A stretch of DNA of 29,454 bases from NCBI GenBank assembly GCA_002419385.1, contig DIFZ01000018.1, forward strand, positions 1-29,454, written 5' to 3'. A program made the position numbers and the translations under genes. This stretch comes from Geobacter sp. UBA5735. Its GTDB lineage: Bacteria > Desulfobacterota > Desulfuromonadia > Geobacterales > Geobacteraceae. Below, piece after piece: positions 1 to 7,688 of this stretch. The stretch's first letter is position 1, and each line of letters starts with the position of its first letter. The notes beneath the pieces are model-generated. The model saw nothing but the letters and a program-made list of their open reading frames with translations. It did not search any database and had not been told where the DNA came from.

Positions 1-87
1 CCGGAACTGGCGCAAAAGCTCAAGTACTTTAAAGAAGAACTCGTGAAAAGCGTTGAACGGAAAGACAGAGCACTTAAAGCTTTCTGA
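1..87 (+). CDS. C-terminal end of an upstream gene (possibly PurE)
   Basis: The first frame is open from the window edge to a TGA at 85-87 and encodes about 28 residues ending in KDRALKAF. It is rich in Lys, Glu and Leu, as in a C-terminal helix. The pattern (ELAQKLKYFKEELV) resembles the tail of 5-(carboxyamino)imidazole ribonucleotide mutase (PurE) as I remember it, but so short a piece cannot be assigned. The next gene appears to start inside it with a TTG, giving a 35-base overlap that would indicate co-transcription. Confidence 0.5.
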   Translation, partial: PELAQKLKYFKEELVKSVERKDRALKAF

Positions 88-718
88 GAAGATACGCGCG
101 ATCGATCCTGTCAGTCCGCAAACGGATCTGATCCGGCAGGCCGCTGACCGCATTCTTCAGGGGGGCGTGGTGGTTTTTCCGACAACCGGTCTGTACGGAC
201 TGGGCGCCGATGCCCTGAATGTGCAGGCAATTTCGAAGATTTTTGCGATCAAGGGCCGGTCAAAGGCCAAACCGATACTCGTGCTGATATCCGGAATGGA
301 GATGCTGGAACTTCTGGTAACGCATGTGCCGCTGGCGGCGCGCAAAATCATGGACGCCTTCTGGCCCGGAGGCGTGACGATTGTTCTGGAAGCGGTTCCG
401 GGGCTTCCTGCCAGCCTGACGGCCGGGACCGGGAAAATCGGCGTGAGGATGCCCGCCCATCCGGTGGCGGCGGCTCTGGTTCGAGCGGCCGGCATTCCCA
501 TCACAGGCACCAGCGCCAATATCTCCGGCGCCGGCGGCTGTTCAAGTGTTTCCGGGATCGACCCGGCCCTGGCCGAACGCGTGGACATGATTCTGAATGC
601 CGGCCCTTTGAGAGGCGGTGCAGGCTCCACCGTTGTGGATGTGAGCTTGGGCAAAATCCATGTTCTCAGGGAGGGCGCAGTTCCGGCCGAAGCAATATGT
701 GCGGCGCTTTCCCGATGA
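53..718 (+). CDS. Sua5/YciO/YrdC-family threonylcarbamoyl-AMP synthase
   Basis: This 221-residue protein has the YrdC fold signatures: GGVVVFPTTGLYGLGADA near residues 37-54, the KGRSKAKP substrate-binding segment near 67-74, and GTSANISG near 152-159. The family makes L-threonylcarbamoyl-AMP from threonine, bicarbonate and ATP in the cytoplasm, the first step of the t6A37 modification of ANN-decoding tRNAs. The length fits a single-domain TsaC/YrdC-type enzyme rather than full Sua5, which has an extra C-terminal domain. The TTG start is chosen because no ATG lies upstream of the conserved core in this frame, and it overlaps the end of the preceding gene. There is no strong ribosome-binding site, so the exact start is uncertain. 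This is a chromosomal housekeeping gene and marks the left, non-island side of the window. Confidence 0.9.
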   Translation: MNGKTEHLKLSEKIRAIDPVSPQTDLIRQAADRILQGGVVVFPTTGLYGLGADALNVQAISKIFAIKGRSKAKPILVLISGMEMLELLVTHVPLAARKIMDAFWPGGVTIVLEAVPGLPASLTAGTGKIGVRMPAHPVAAALVRAAGIPITGTSANISGAGGCSSVSGIDPALAERVDMILNAGPLRGGAGSTVVDVSLGKIHVLREGAVPAEAICAALSR

Positions 719-766
719 TGGTTTGTCGGCGGGTGGATCAAACCGTCTGAATGAAAACCAATTGTA

Positions 767-796
767 TTGACAAATCAGCGGGCTTTTGCCTATAAA
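767..796 (+). promoter_or_regulatory. Promoter of tRNA-Leu
   Basis: A perfect -35 box TTGACA at 767-772 and a -10 box TATAAA at 791-796 are separated by 18 bases. Transcription would begin near 802-804, a few bases before the mature tRNA 5' end. This is a good housekeeping sigma factor promoter for a stable RNA. Confidence 0.8.
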
Positions 797-809
797 GCTG
801 AAAAATAAC

Positions 810-896
810 GCCGGAGTGGTGAAACTGGTAGACGCAGAGGACTCAAAATCCTCCGCCCGCAAGGGCATGTCGGTTCGATTCCGACCTCCGGCACCA
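810..896 (+). tRNA. tRNA-Leu (anticodon CAA)
   Basis: The 87-base sequence folds as a class II tRNA. The acceptor stem pairs GCCGGAG (810-816) with CTCCGGC (886-892). The anticodon stem GAGGA/TCCTC (837-841/849-853) encloses the loop CTCAAAA, giving anticodon CAA at 844-846, which reads UUG. A long variable arm GCCC-GCAA-GGGC and a T-arm GTCGG-TTCGATT-CCGAC follow. The discriminator is A893 and the CCA end is encoded at 894-896. A tyrosine integrase follows within 260 bases, so the 3' half of this tRNA is the likely attachment site of the island. Confidence 0.97.
868..896 (+). other. Probable left attachment site (tRNA 3' end)
   Basis: P4-type integrases usually recombine at the T-arm to 3'-end segment of a tRNA gene, leaving the tRNA intact on the integrase side. 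The T-arm and CCA end here lie next to a P4-type integrase with arm-like repeats in between. The boundaries are inferred: no second copy was found in the window, so the core cannot be delimited. Confidence 0.45.
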
Positions 897-929
897 CATA
901 TCAATCCAAGGAGATCCAAAAAGCTCCTG

Positions 930-966
930 AAACCCGCACCAAATAAGAGGTTGCGGGTTTTTCTTT
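930..966 (+). terminator. Rho-independent terminator after tRNA-Leu
   Basis: A perfect 9-bp stem AAACCCGCA (930-938) / TGCGGGTTT (952-960) with a 13-base loop runs into TTCTTT. It lies 33 bases after the tRNA 3' end and should stop tRNA transcription before the integrase. Confidence 0.85.
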
Positions 967-1059
967 GTCCAATAGAGTCCAATAAAATTCATTGACAGCT
1001 GGGGGTATATGGGGGTATTTTTCGGGGTAGATCGATTTGGGGGTATGAATTGTACCCCC
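967..1059 (+). promoter_or_regulatory. Integrase promoter overlapped by arm-type repeats
   Basis: Two copies of GTCCAATA (967-974, 977-984) have a 10-base period. They are followed by GGGGGTAT at 1001-1008, 1011-1018 and 1039-1046, a shorter GGGGTA at 1024-1029, and an inverted TACCCCC at 1053-1059. A promoter with TTGACA at 992-997 and TATTTT at 1016-1021 (18-base spacer) overlaps the first two G-rich copies. Repeats of this kind between a tRNA and a P4-type integrase are expected to be integrase or excisionase arm-binding sites, so integrase may repress its own promoter. The binding role is inferred. Confidence 0.6.
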
Positions 1060-1154
1060 AAACGGTTTCGTTTTCCTCGTGTGGTCGCTTTCTTGGCGAA
1101 ATGGAATAAAAAACCCAGAACAGGTGTGAGTCCCATGCACCGGGGAGATAGCCC

Positions 1155-2378
1155 ATGCCCACCGACAAACTCACAGATTCCAAGATCCGGCAAGCCAAGC
1201 CGGCAGACAAACCCTACAAGCTCTTCGACGGCGGTGGCCTTTTTTTATTGATTACGCCGGAGGGTACGAAACTGTGGCGGCTGAAGTACCGCTTCGGCGG
1301 AAAAGAAAAGCTGCTTGCCATAGGCAGCTATGACAAGGGGTTTTCGCTTAAAAAGGCCCGTGAAGAGCGCGACAAGGCCCGGGATCAGTTGGTGATAGGC
1401 GTCGACCCAAGCGCTGCGAAAAAAGAGGAAAAAAAGACAGCACGAGAGCAGACGGAAAATACCTTTCGGGCGATAGCTATGGATTGGTCCAAGACATACG
1501 GTGCCCGCTGGTCAGAATCGCACCGCCGGCAGGTGGTTGCCTCCTTGGAGGCGGACGCCTTCCCTGCCCTTGGCGGTCTACCCATCAAGGAGATAACCCC
1601 GCCGATGGTGCTGGAGGTCATCCGAGCGGTCGAGGCCCGGGGAGCGCTTGATGTGGCATCCCGTGTTCTTCAACGTACTGGCTCCGTCTTTCGCTTTGCC
1701 ATCCAAACCGGAAAGGCTGCTTACAACCCGGCGGCGGACATGCAAGGGGTGCTGAAAACCCGCAAGGTGGAGCACCGGGCCGCCATCTCCCGGGCAAAAC
1801 TGCCCGAACTTCTTAAAAAGGTGGACACCTACACCGGCGATCCAGTCACCCGGATCGGCCTCAAGCTCGTCATGTTGACATTTGTGCGTAGTGGGGAGCT
1901 GCGGGGTGCCCGCTGGGGGGAATTCGATTTCGATCAGAAGGAGTGGCGCATCCCGGCAGAACGGATGAAAATGCGTTCCGCCCACATCGTGCCGTTATCG
2001 TCTCAGGCTCTGTCCGCCCTGGAGGAGCTCCAGCCGCTGACAGGGCAATACGATCTGGTCTTCCCTTCCCAGCTAAACCCGGACAAGCCAATTTCCGAGA
2101 ACACCCTCCTCTATGCCCTCTACCGGCTCGGCTACCACAAGCGGGCCACCGTTCACGGGTTCCGAGCGCTGGCAAGCACGATCCTAAATGAAACCGGTTT
2201 CCGGCCCGACGTCATCGAGCGCCAGCTCGCACATGTAGAGCGTAACAAGGTCCGGGCCGCCTACCACCGATCCGAGTACCTTGAGGAGCGCCGGAAAATG
2301 ATGGACTGGTGGGGAGCTTTCATCGAATCCATGGGCAGTGACCAGAAGGTCGTTCCACTGAGGAGACAGCCGGCATGA
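1155..2378 (+). CDS. P4-type tyrosine integrase
   Basis: A 407-residue site-specific recombinase that would insert and excise the island at tRNA-Leu. The N-terminal DUF4102 arm-binding domain is clear: the start MPTDKLTDSKIRQAKPADKP, then the segment KLFDGGGLFLLI and LAIGSYDKGFSLKKAREERDKAR to about residue 90. A core-binding domain follows to about 200. The catalytic residues of tyrosine recombinases are present: R245 in RSGELRG, H334-x-x-R337 in HGFRALAST, H360 in QLAH, and nucleophile Y370 in AAYHRSEY. The length is normal for the family and nothing suggests inactivation. The ATG at 1155 gives the canonical family N-terminus, and GGGGAGA lies 8-13 bases upstream. It is the first gene of the island and reads away from the tRNA. 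Confidence 0.95.
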   Translation: MPTDKLTDSKIRQAKPADKPYKLFDGGGLFLLITPEGTKLWRLKYRFGGKEKLLAIGSYDKGFSLKKAREERDKARDQLVIGVDPSAAKKEEKKTAREQTENTFRAIAMDWSKTYGARWSESHRRQVVASLEADAFPALGGLPIKEITPPMVLEVIRAVEARGALDVASRVLQRTGSVFRFAIQTGKAAYNPAADMQGVLKTRKVEHRAAISRAKLPELLKKVDTYTGDPVTRIGLKLVMLTFVRSGELRGARWGEFDFDQKEWRIPAERMKMRSAHIVPLSSQALSALEELQPLTGQYDLVFPSQLNPDKPISENTLLYALYRLGYHKRATVHGFRALASTILNETGFRPDVIERQLAHVERNKVRAAYHRSEYLEERRKMMDWWGAFIESMGSDQKVVPLRRQPA

Positions 2379-2384
2379 ATACCT

Positions 2385-2657
2385 ATGCCTTTCGGATATC
2401 TGCAGAATTCAAGAGCCCATATCTCAGTTAACGTAGTCTTAGGAAGCATGACCAGTACCTTATTGAATGAACAGGGATGGAATCGGAACGCCATCGAACG
2501 GCAGCTTGCCCATGCTGAAAGAAACAGCGTGCGGGCGGCGTATAACTACGCGGAGTTCATGCCGGAACGTAAAAAGATGATGCAGGCCTGGGCCGACTAC
2601 CTGGACGCGATCAAGGCCGGGGCGAAGATCATACCTATGAGGTCGGCGGCTGGGTGA
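2385..2657 (+). pseudogene. C-terminal remnant of a second P4-type integrase
   Basis: From about residue 22 this open stretch matches the last 70 or so residues of a P4-type integrase: STLLNEQGWNRNAIERQLAH, then AERNSVRAAYNYAEFMPERKKMM. It keeps the second catalytic His (QLAH) and the nucleophile Tyr (AAYNYAEF). The arm-binding, core and HxxR portions are missing, and LGSMTST seems to be a degraded form of the usual GFRAMAST. It is related to but clearly different from the intact integrase that ends 7 bases upstream, so it is not a simple duplication. It most likely remains from another island at the same tRNA site. The short upstream residues are probably not meaningful, and no function is expected. 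Confidence 0.8.
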
Positions 2658-2710
2658 CTGGAGGGTATCTTTTTAAACGGTAGAGTTGAAAAAATAAAAA
2701 TATTAATTTT

Positions 2711-2744
2711 TTTGCCGGCAAATTTGCCGGCGATATGATATAAG
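2711..2744 (+). promoter_or_regulatory. Candidate BREX promoter with tandem palindromic operator
   Basis: The perfect palindrome TTTGCCGGCAAA (2711-2722) is followed directly by TTTGCCGGCGAT (2723-2734), a 12-base tandem repeat. A -10-like TATGAT is at 2734-2739, with a weak TTGCCG -35 at 2712-2717 (16-base spacer). Transcription would then start close to the brxA ATG at 2751, which has no ribosome-binding site, so the message could be leaderless. A repressor bound here would block the promoter. No BrxR-type WYL regulator gene is visible nearby. Confidence 0.45.
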
Positions 2745-2750
2745 CCTATC

Positions 2751-3563
2751 ATGATATTAGCAGGTCAACCGACAAATTGGTTACAACCCAGCACAAAAGC
2801 AGAAGAAAACTGTTTGCGCAATGCCGGATTTCGATGGGGCAAGAAGGGCACTCATACGAGCCGTACAATTATGCTCGACGAACTTCGGGCGCTATTGGCA
2901 AGCTGCCAAGCCAACGCGATGCTTGACGATTACGCATCAGCCATCATCGAGAACAATTGCCTTGGCAAGCGCACTGTAGCAACACGAAAGCTGTCGTTTC
3001 AGCGCCTATCGGAATTATATTCCCTCAATCCGGAAGTGCTCTTGTTCAGGGTAATGCGGCGCTTCTGGTATGGAGACAGCTCTGGGCATGTGATCCTTCC
3101 GCTGTTGCTTGCCCTTGCACGAGACCCACTGCTTCGGGTAACCGCCTCCACTATATTACGTATGCGGCCCGGTGAAGAACTCGCACGCCAGCCGTTGATC
3201 GATACGCTGAACCGTGCAGTTGGTAGCCGGCTGAGCGAGAGTACCCTCGATAAAGTTGTAAGGAACGCTGCTTCCTCATGGACCCAATCGGGTCACCTCA
3301 AAGGGCGTAACCGCAAGCTTCGTCAGCGTGTTACACCAACAGCGGCTTCCACAGCATACGGGCTCCTGCTTGGACATCTCACAGGCACGCGCGGGTCAGC
3401 ACTCTTCGAGACCCCTTGGATGCAAGTGCTCGATGCGCCACCAGACGAACTTGTGAATCTTGCCATGGACGCACGGCGACTAGGCTTCCTGGACATGAGT
3501 CAATCAGGCGGCGTTGTAGAGGTGTCTTTTTCGCGGCTTCTGACCCCCGATGAAAGGCGATAA
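2751..3563 (+). CDS. brxA: BREX protein BrxA (DUF1819)
   Basis: First gene of the BREX operon, 270 residues. BrxA is a small helical DNA-binding protein present in type 1 BREX and needed for phage defence in several studied systems. Recognisable family segments are the N-terminal GKKGTHTSRTIMLDELRALL, the ENNCLGKRTVATRK block near residues 64-77 and the WTQSGHLKGR segment near 173-182. The ATG at 2751 keeps the conserved KGxHTSRT block, but no Shine-Dalgarno sequence precedes it. ATG 2871 lies inside that conserved block, so it is less likely. The stop at 3561-3563 is one base before the preferred brxB start, suggesting translational coupling. No other gene of this family is in the window. 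Confidence 0.85.
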   Translation: MILAGQPTNWLQPSTKAEENCLRNAGFRWGKKGTHTSRTIMLDELRALLASCQANAMLDDYASAIIENNCLGKRTVATRKLSFQRLSELYSLNPEVLLFRVMRRFWYGDSSGHVILPLLLALARDPLLRVTASTILRMRPGEELARQPLIDTLNRAVGSRLSESTLDKVVRNAASSWTQSGHLKGRNRKLRQRVTPTAASTAYGLLLGHLTGTRGSALFETPWMQVLDAPPDELVNLAMDARRLGFLDMSQSGGVVEVSFSRLLTPDERR

Positions 3564-3564
3564 A

Positions 3565-4128
3565 ATGGGAAGAATAGAAGAACTGGCAGCTCGATACCGC
3601 GCCCACATTGGCGCCCCGTGGCAGCGCAACCTCGCCGGAGATCAGAAGGCTATCTTCGTCGTGTATCCCAAAACGGATGAACGGAAGCTGAGAGCGAGGC
3701 TGGAACTATTTGAGATGGCCACTACGTCGACCGGCCACGGCTGGCGTCTGCTGGATATAAGTAACTCTTTTGCGCGGTGGATGGCCGATACCGACTATCG
3801 CGAGGCCTACTTTGAAGATCCGGAAGCGTTGGCAATGAAGCTGCGGAGCGACTTTGTGCAGTATGCTGCCGGTCGGCTCCGCGAAGCCCTTACGGATGAA
3901 GGAGCGGACGAAAACGCCGTGGTTGCCGTCCAGGGCGTTGCGTGCCTGTTCGGCTTCACCCGTGTTTCACTGGTGCTCAAGGAAGTGGTCAAGGACATCC
4001 GGGGCAGGCTGGTAGTGTTTTTCCCTGGTGAATATGAAGAAAACGAATACAGACTGCTGGCTGCAAGAAGGGACGGCTGGAACTACCTGGCCGTACCCAT
4101 CACGCTTCATAATGGGGTAAACGACTGA
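3565..4128 (+). CDS. brxB: BREX protein BrxB (DUF1788)
   Basis: A 187-residue protein of the DUF1788/BrxB family, a small conserved BREX component without an assigned enzymatic activity. The N-terminal pattern (RIEELAARYRAHIGAPWQRN), the VVYPKTDERKLRARLELFEMA segment and the C-terminal LVVFFPGEYEENEYRLL segment fit the family. The ATG at 3565 is preferred because AAAGGCG lies 6-12 bases upstream and brxA stops one base earlier. An in-frame ATG at 3550 would add five residues and overlap brxA. The stop codon overlaps the start of brxC (TGATG at 4126-4130), a classic coupled junction. Confidence 0.88.
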   Translation: MGRIEELAARYRAHIGAPWQRNLAGDQKAIFVVYPKTDERKLRARLELFEMATTSTGHGWRLLDISNSFARWMADTDYREAYFEDPEALAMKLRSDFVQYAAGRLREALTDEGADENAVVAVQGVACLFGFTRVSLVLKEVVKDIRGRLVVFFPGEYEENEYRLLAARRDGWNYLAVPITLHNGVND

Positions 4129-7100
4129 TGAAAAACAGAGAACTTTTCCAACGTGATCCCGCCATAGCGAAGCTGCTCAACGACGGTGTCGCGGCCGTGC
4201 GAGAGGCCGCAAGCCCAAAAGAAATCGAAACGCTACGATATGAGGTGGAGCACTTCGTATGCGAAGGCCAGTATGAAGATGGCCTTATCCGCATCCTGGA
4301 GTCCTATCTTGGAAACGTCAGTTCAACGACGCAACCGGCGGCCTGGGTGAGCGGCTTTTATGGCAGTGGAAAGTCCCATCTCTTAAAAATGTTCCGGCAT
4401 CTCTGGGTGGACACTCGCTTTGACGATGGCGCGACGGCGCGCAGTTTGGCCCGCCTTCCTCAGGATGTGCAGGATCTTCTGCGGGAACTCGACACTCTTG
4501 GCAGGCGCGATGGCGGCCTTCACGCCGCTTCGGGCACACTGCCTTCTGGCGGAGGCGAAAGCGTCCGGCTGGCGGTTCTGAGTATCGTGCTGGCGTCCAA
4601 GGGCTTGCCCGAGTCACTGCCCCAGGCACAGTTCTGCATGTGGCTCCAAAAAAATGGCATCTTTGAGCAGGTGAAATCCGCAGTCGAAGCTGCCGGTAAA
4701 GACTTCTTGAGCGAACTTCACGATCTTTATATCAGCCCCGTACTTGCCAAAGCCATCCTCGATGCCGACCCTGACTTTGCCGCCGACCTGAAACAGGCGC
4801 GTGCGGCGCTGAGGACGCAGTTCCCTATGGTCGAAGACATCTCGACCAATGAATTCATACGCCTGGTCCGCGAGGTCTTATCCGTCAATAAGCAAATCCC
4901 CTGTACTGTGATTGTTTTGGACGAAATCCAGCTTTTCATCGGCAATGATCCCGGCCGCTCGACGGACGTTCAGGAGGTCGCCGAGGCGCTCTGCAAGCAA
5001 CTCGACAGTCGCGTTCTGCTGGTAGGTGCGGGTCAGCAGGCATTGGCCGCACAGGATCGATTGCTCCAGCGCCTCATCGGCCGGTTTACCATCCCGGTGG
5101 AACTGTCCGATTCTGATGTGGAGACGGTTACACGCCGCGTCGTGCTGGCGAAAAAGGCCGACAAGAAAAAGGCCATCGAAGAAATGCTCAACGCCCATGC
5201 CGGCGAGATCAACCGCCAGCTTGCTGGAACGCGCATCGCCGCCTGCGCCGAAGACCGCGACATCATCGTGGACGACTACCCGCTGCTGCCGGTCCGCCGA
5301 CGCTTCTGGGAGCATGTCCTGCGGGCGGTGGATGTGCCCGGCACCGCCAGCCAGCTTCGCACACAACTCAAAATCGTTCACGAGGCTGTTCGGCAGATGG
5401 CCGAAGAAGACCTGGGCACCACTGTTCCGGCGGACTTTATCTTCGAGCTAATCAGTCCGGACCTGCGCAAGACAGGCATCCTGCTCCGCGAAATCGACGA
5501 GACGATCCGCAACCTCGACGACGGCACGGAAGAGGGCCGGCTTGCCCAGCGGCTTTGCGGCCTGATCTTTCTTATCCGCAAGCTGCCGCTGGAAGCCGTA
5601 GCCGATATCGGCGTGCGCGCAACACCGGAGATGCTGGCGGATCTCATGGTGTCCGACCTGGGCAAGGATGGGACTGAACTCCGAAAGCATATCCCGCGTA
5701 TCCTGAAGCAGCTTACCGATCCACCGCCTGAATCCGAGCGCCCACTGTGGCTCAGGAAAGCTATGCAGGAAAAGGGTGCGCTGCTCATCGATATCGAAGG
5801 CGAGTACAGCCTCCAGACCCGCGAGAGCAGCGAGTGGGATCGTGAGTTTCGAAACCGCCAGACACGGCTGAGCAGCGACCCGGCTTCCCTGTCTATGAAG
5901 CGCGGCTCGCTCATCAGCGCTGCCTGTGGAGAGGCCCTCAAGGGAATAAAGCTCCGGCAGGGCAAGTGCAAGGAACCACGGAAGCTGCTGATCCAGTTTG
6001 GCAGTGAAGCGCCGCCGGCTGGTGGAACAGATATTCCCCTATGGGTTCGCGACGGCTGGGGCGAAAAGGAAGGCACTGTGGTCAACGATGCCCGCGCCGC
6101 CGGCAACGACAGTGCGATCATCTATACGTACATACCCAAAGCCAGCGCCGACGATCTCCAAAAAGCCATTGTCGAGTACGAGGCGGCTAAGTCCACACTG
6201 GAGTTCAAAGGAACGCCCACAACACCCGAAGGCCGAGAGGCCCGCGACGCCATGGCCACGCGCAGGGCCACGGCTGAAGCTTCCCGCAGCCAGATTGTGG
6301 GCGACGTGATCGACCGTGCGAAGGTCTTTCAGGGCGGAGGCGGCGAGCGGTTCGAGTTGAACCTCGTGGCCAAGGTCGAGGCCGCCGCCCAGGCGTCTCT
6401 CGACCGGCTGTTTCCGAACTTCAAGAGCGCCGACGACAACCGCTGGGCCAACGTCATCAATCGCGCCAAGAACGGCGACGAGGCGGCCCTATCGGCAGTG
6501 GACTGGGCTGATGCTCCCGAGAAGCATCCGGTCTGTTCGGCTGTGCTTACGGAGGTCGGCTCGGGTAAGCGGGGCAAGGAAGTCCGAGACGCCTTCGAGG
6601 CCAGTCCCTATGGCTGGCCTCGCGATGCCGTGGACGCCGCTCTCATAGTCCTGCATACCACCTGTCATATCCGTGCTACCCATAAGGGCATGACGCTATC
6701 ACAGGGCCAGCTTGACCAGGCCAAGATATCTGTGACCGACTTCCGTGCGGAGACGGCCACGATTAACGCCAAAGAAAGGATCAAACTGCGCAAGCTGTTC
6801 CATGCGGCGGGTGTGGATTGCAAGCCCAACGAGGAAACTGCCAAGGCCCCGGTGTTTCTGGCCCGCTTGGCGGAGCTGGCCGACCATGCCGGCGGCGATC
6901 CGCCCATGCCGGCCAAGCCAACGAAAAGCCATCTTGACACGCTTCGCGGTTTCGGTGGAATCGAGCAACTGGTTGAAATTCTTAATCAGCACGATACACT
7001 CGATCAACAGGTGAAGGACTGGGGCAAGTTGGCGGACCTTGCCGGCAAGCGCAAGCCCGCCTGGGAAACGCTCTGCAAGCTGCTCAAACACCTGCCTGCG

Positions 7101-7673
7101 CCGCCAAGCGGAGCGACGCGGCAGGCAGGCGCCGACGCCTCTCCGGGGGTGGCCGAAGCCGACGAACTCCGCAAACAGGCTGACGCGGTGAAGGCCGAAC
7201 GCCGGCTGCTCGACGCGAGCGACCCTGTGCCGGACATCCGCAAGGCTGCGGCCGATGCTCTCCGCGCAGCTACAACCACCGCCCACGCCAAGTACGAGCA
7301 GGTCTTTAATGAGGAGATGGATGCCTTAACCGCCAGTGAAAACTGGAAGAAACTCAGGGACGACCAGCAAAAACGAATCCTGGCAGACGAAGACATCGAC
7401 AAACTGCCGGATCTGTCCATCGGCAGCGAGGCCGACCTGATCCGGTCACTGGAGCGGACTGCCCTGCCGGCGTGGAAGACAAAGGCCGACGCATTGCCCC
7501 AGCAGTTCGCGCGCGCCGCCATAGCCGCGGCCAAACTGTTGGAACCAAAGACGCAGCGCGTCCACCTGACCAGCGGAACGCTCAAGACAGAGCAGGAAGT
7601 CAAGACGTGGCTGGCTGGCGCGGAGAAAGATATAGTCTCGAAGCTCAAGAACGGCCCGGTGGTGGTATCATGA
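4128..7673 (+). CDS. brxC: BREX ATPase BrxC
   Basis: A 1181-residue P-loop ATPase, the normal size for BrxC/PglY. The Walker A motif GFYGSGKS is at residues 76-83. The Walker B region reads TVIVLDEIQLFI near 257-268 and is followed by an AAA-like segment with VLLVGAGQQAL. The rest is long, helical and charged, with likely coiled-coil stretches after residue 1000. BrxC is thought to be a large ATP-dependent scaffold that works with PglX, PglZ and BrxB in methylation and in blocking phage replication. The reading frame is intact. The start overlaps the brxB stop by one base. The TGA lies in ATGAGCAAGGATTTTTGA, which opens a mini-frame (MSKDF) ending just before the next gene; it looks like the scar of an older coupled start. 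Confidence 0.95.
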   Translation: MKNRELFQRDPAIAKLLNDGVAAVREAASPKEIETLRYEVEHFVCEGQYEDGLIRILESYLGNVSSTTQPAAWVSGFYGSGKSHLLKMFRHLWVDTRFDDGATARSLARLPQDVQDLLRELDTLGRRDGGLHAASGTLPSGGGESVRLAVLSIVLASKGLPESLPQAQFCMWLQKNGIFEQVKSAVEAAGKDFLSELHDLYISPVLAKAILDADPDFAADLKQARAALRTQFPMVEDISTNEFIRLVREVLSVNKQIPCTVIVLDEIQLFIGNDPGRSTDVQEVAEALCKQLDSRVLLVGAGQQALAAQDRLLQRLIGRFTIPVELSDSDVETVTRRVVLAKKADKKKAIEEMLNAHAGEINRQLAGTRIAACAEDRDIIVDDYPLLPVRRRFWEHVLRAVDVPGTASQLRTQLKIVHEAVRQMAEEDLGTTVPADFIFELISPDLRKTGILLREIDETIRNLDDGTEEGRLAQRLCGLIFLIRKLPLEAVADIGVRATPEMLADLMVSDLGKDGTELRKHIPRILKQLTDPPPESERPLWLRKAMQEKGALLIDIEGEYSLQTRESSEWDREFRNRQTRLSSDPASLSMKRGSLISAACGEALKGIKLRQGKCKEPRKLLIQFGSEAPPAGGTDIPLWVRDGWGEKEGTVVNDARAAGNDSAIIYTYIPKASADDLQKAIVEYEAAKSTLEFKGTPTTPEGREARDAMATRRATAEASRSQIVGDVIDRAKVFQGGGGERFELNLVAKVEAAAQASLDRLFPNFKSADDNRWANVINRAKNGDEAALSAVDWADAPEKHPVCSAVLTEVGSGKRGKEVRDAFEASPYGWPRDAVDAALIVLHTTCHIRATHKGMTLSQGQLDQAKISVTDFRAETATINAKERIKLRKLFHAAGVDCKPNEETAKAPVFLARLAELADHAGGDPPMPAKPTKSHLDTLRGFGGIEQLVEILNQHDTLDQQVKDWGKLADLAGKRKPAWETLCKLLKHLPAPPSGATRQAGADASPGVAEADELRKQADAVKAERRLLDASDPVPDIRKAAADALRAATTTAHAKYEQVFNEEMDALTASENWKKLRDDQQKRILADEDIDKLPDLSIGSEADLIRSLERTALPAWKTKADALPQQFARAAIAAAKLLEPKTQRVHLTSGTLKTEQEVKTWLAGAEKDIVSKLKNGPVVVS

Positions 7674-7688
7674 GCAAGGATTTTTGAG

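Noticed and set aside
720..744. Terminator after the Sua5-family gene
   Set aside because: GGTTTG and CAAACC can pair, but the stem is only 6 bp with a 13-base loop and no T-run follows.
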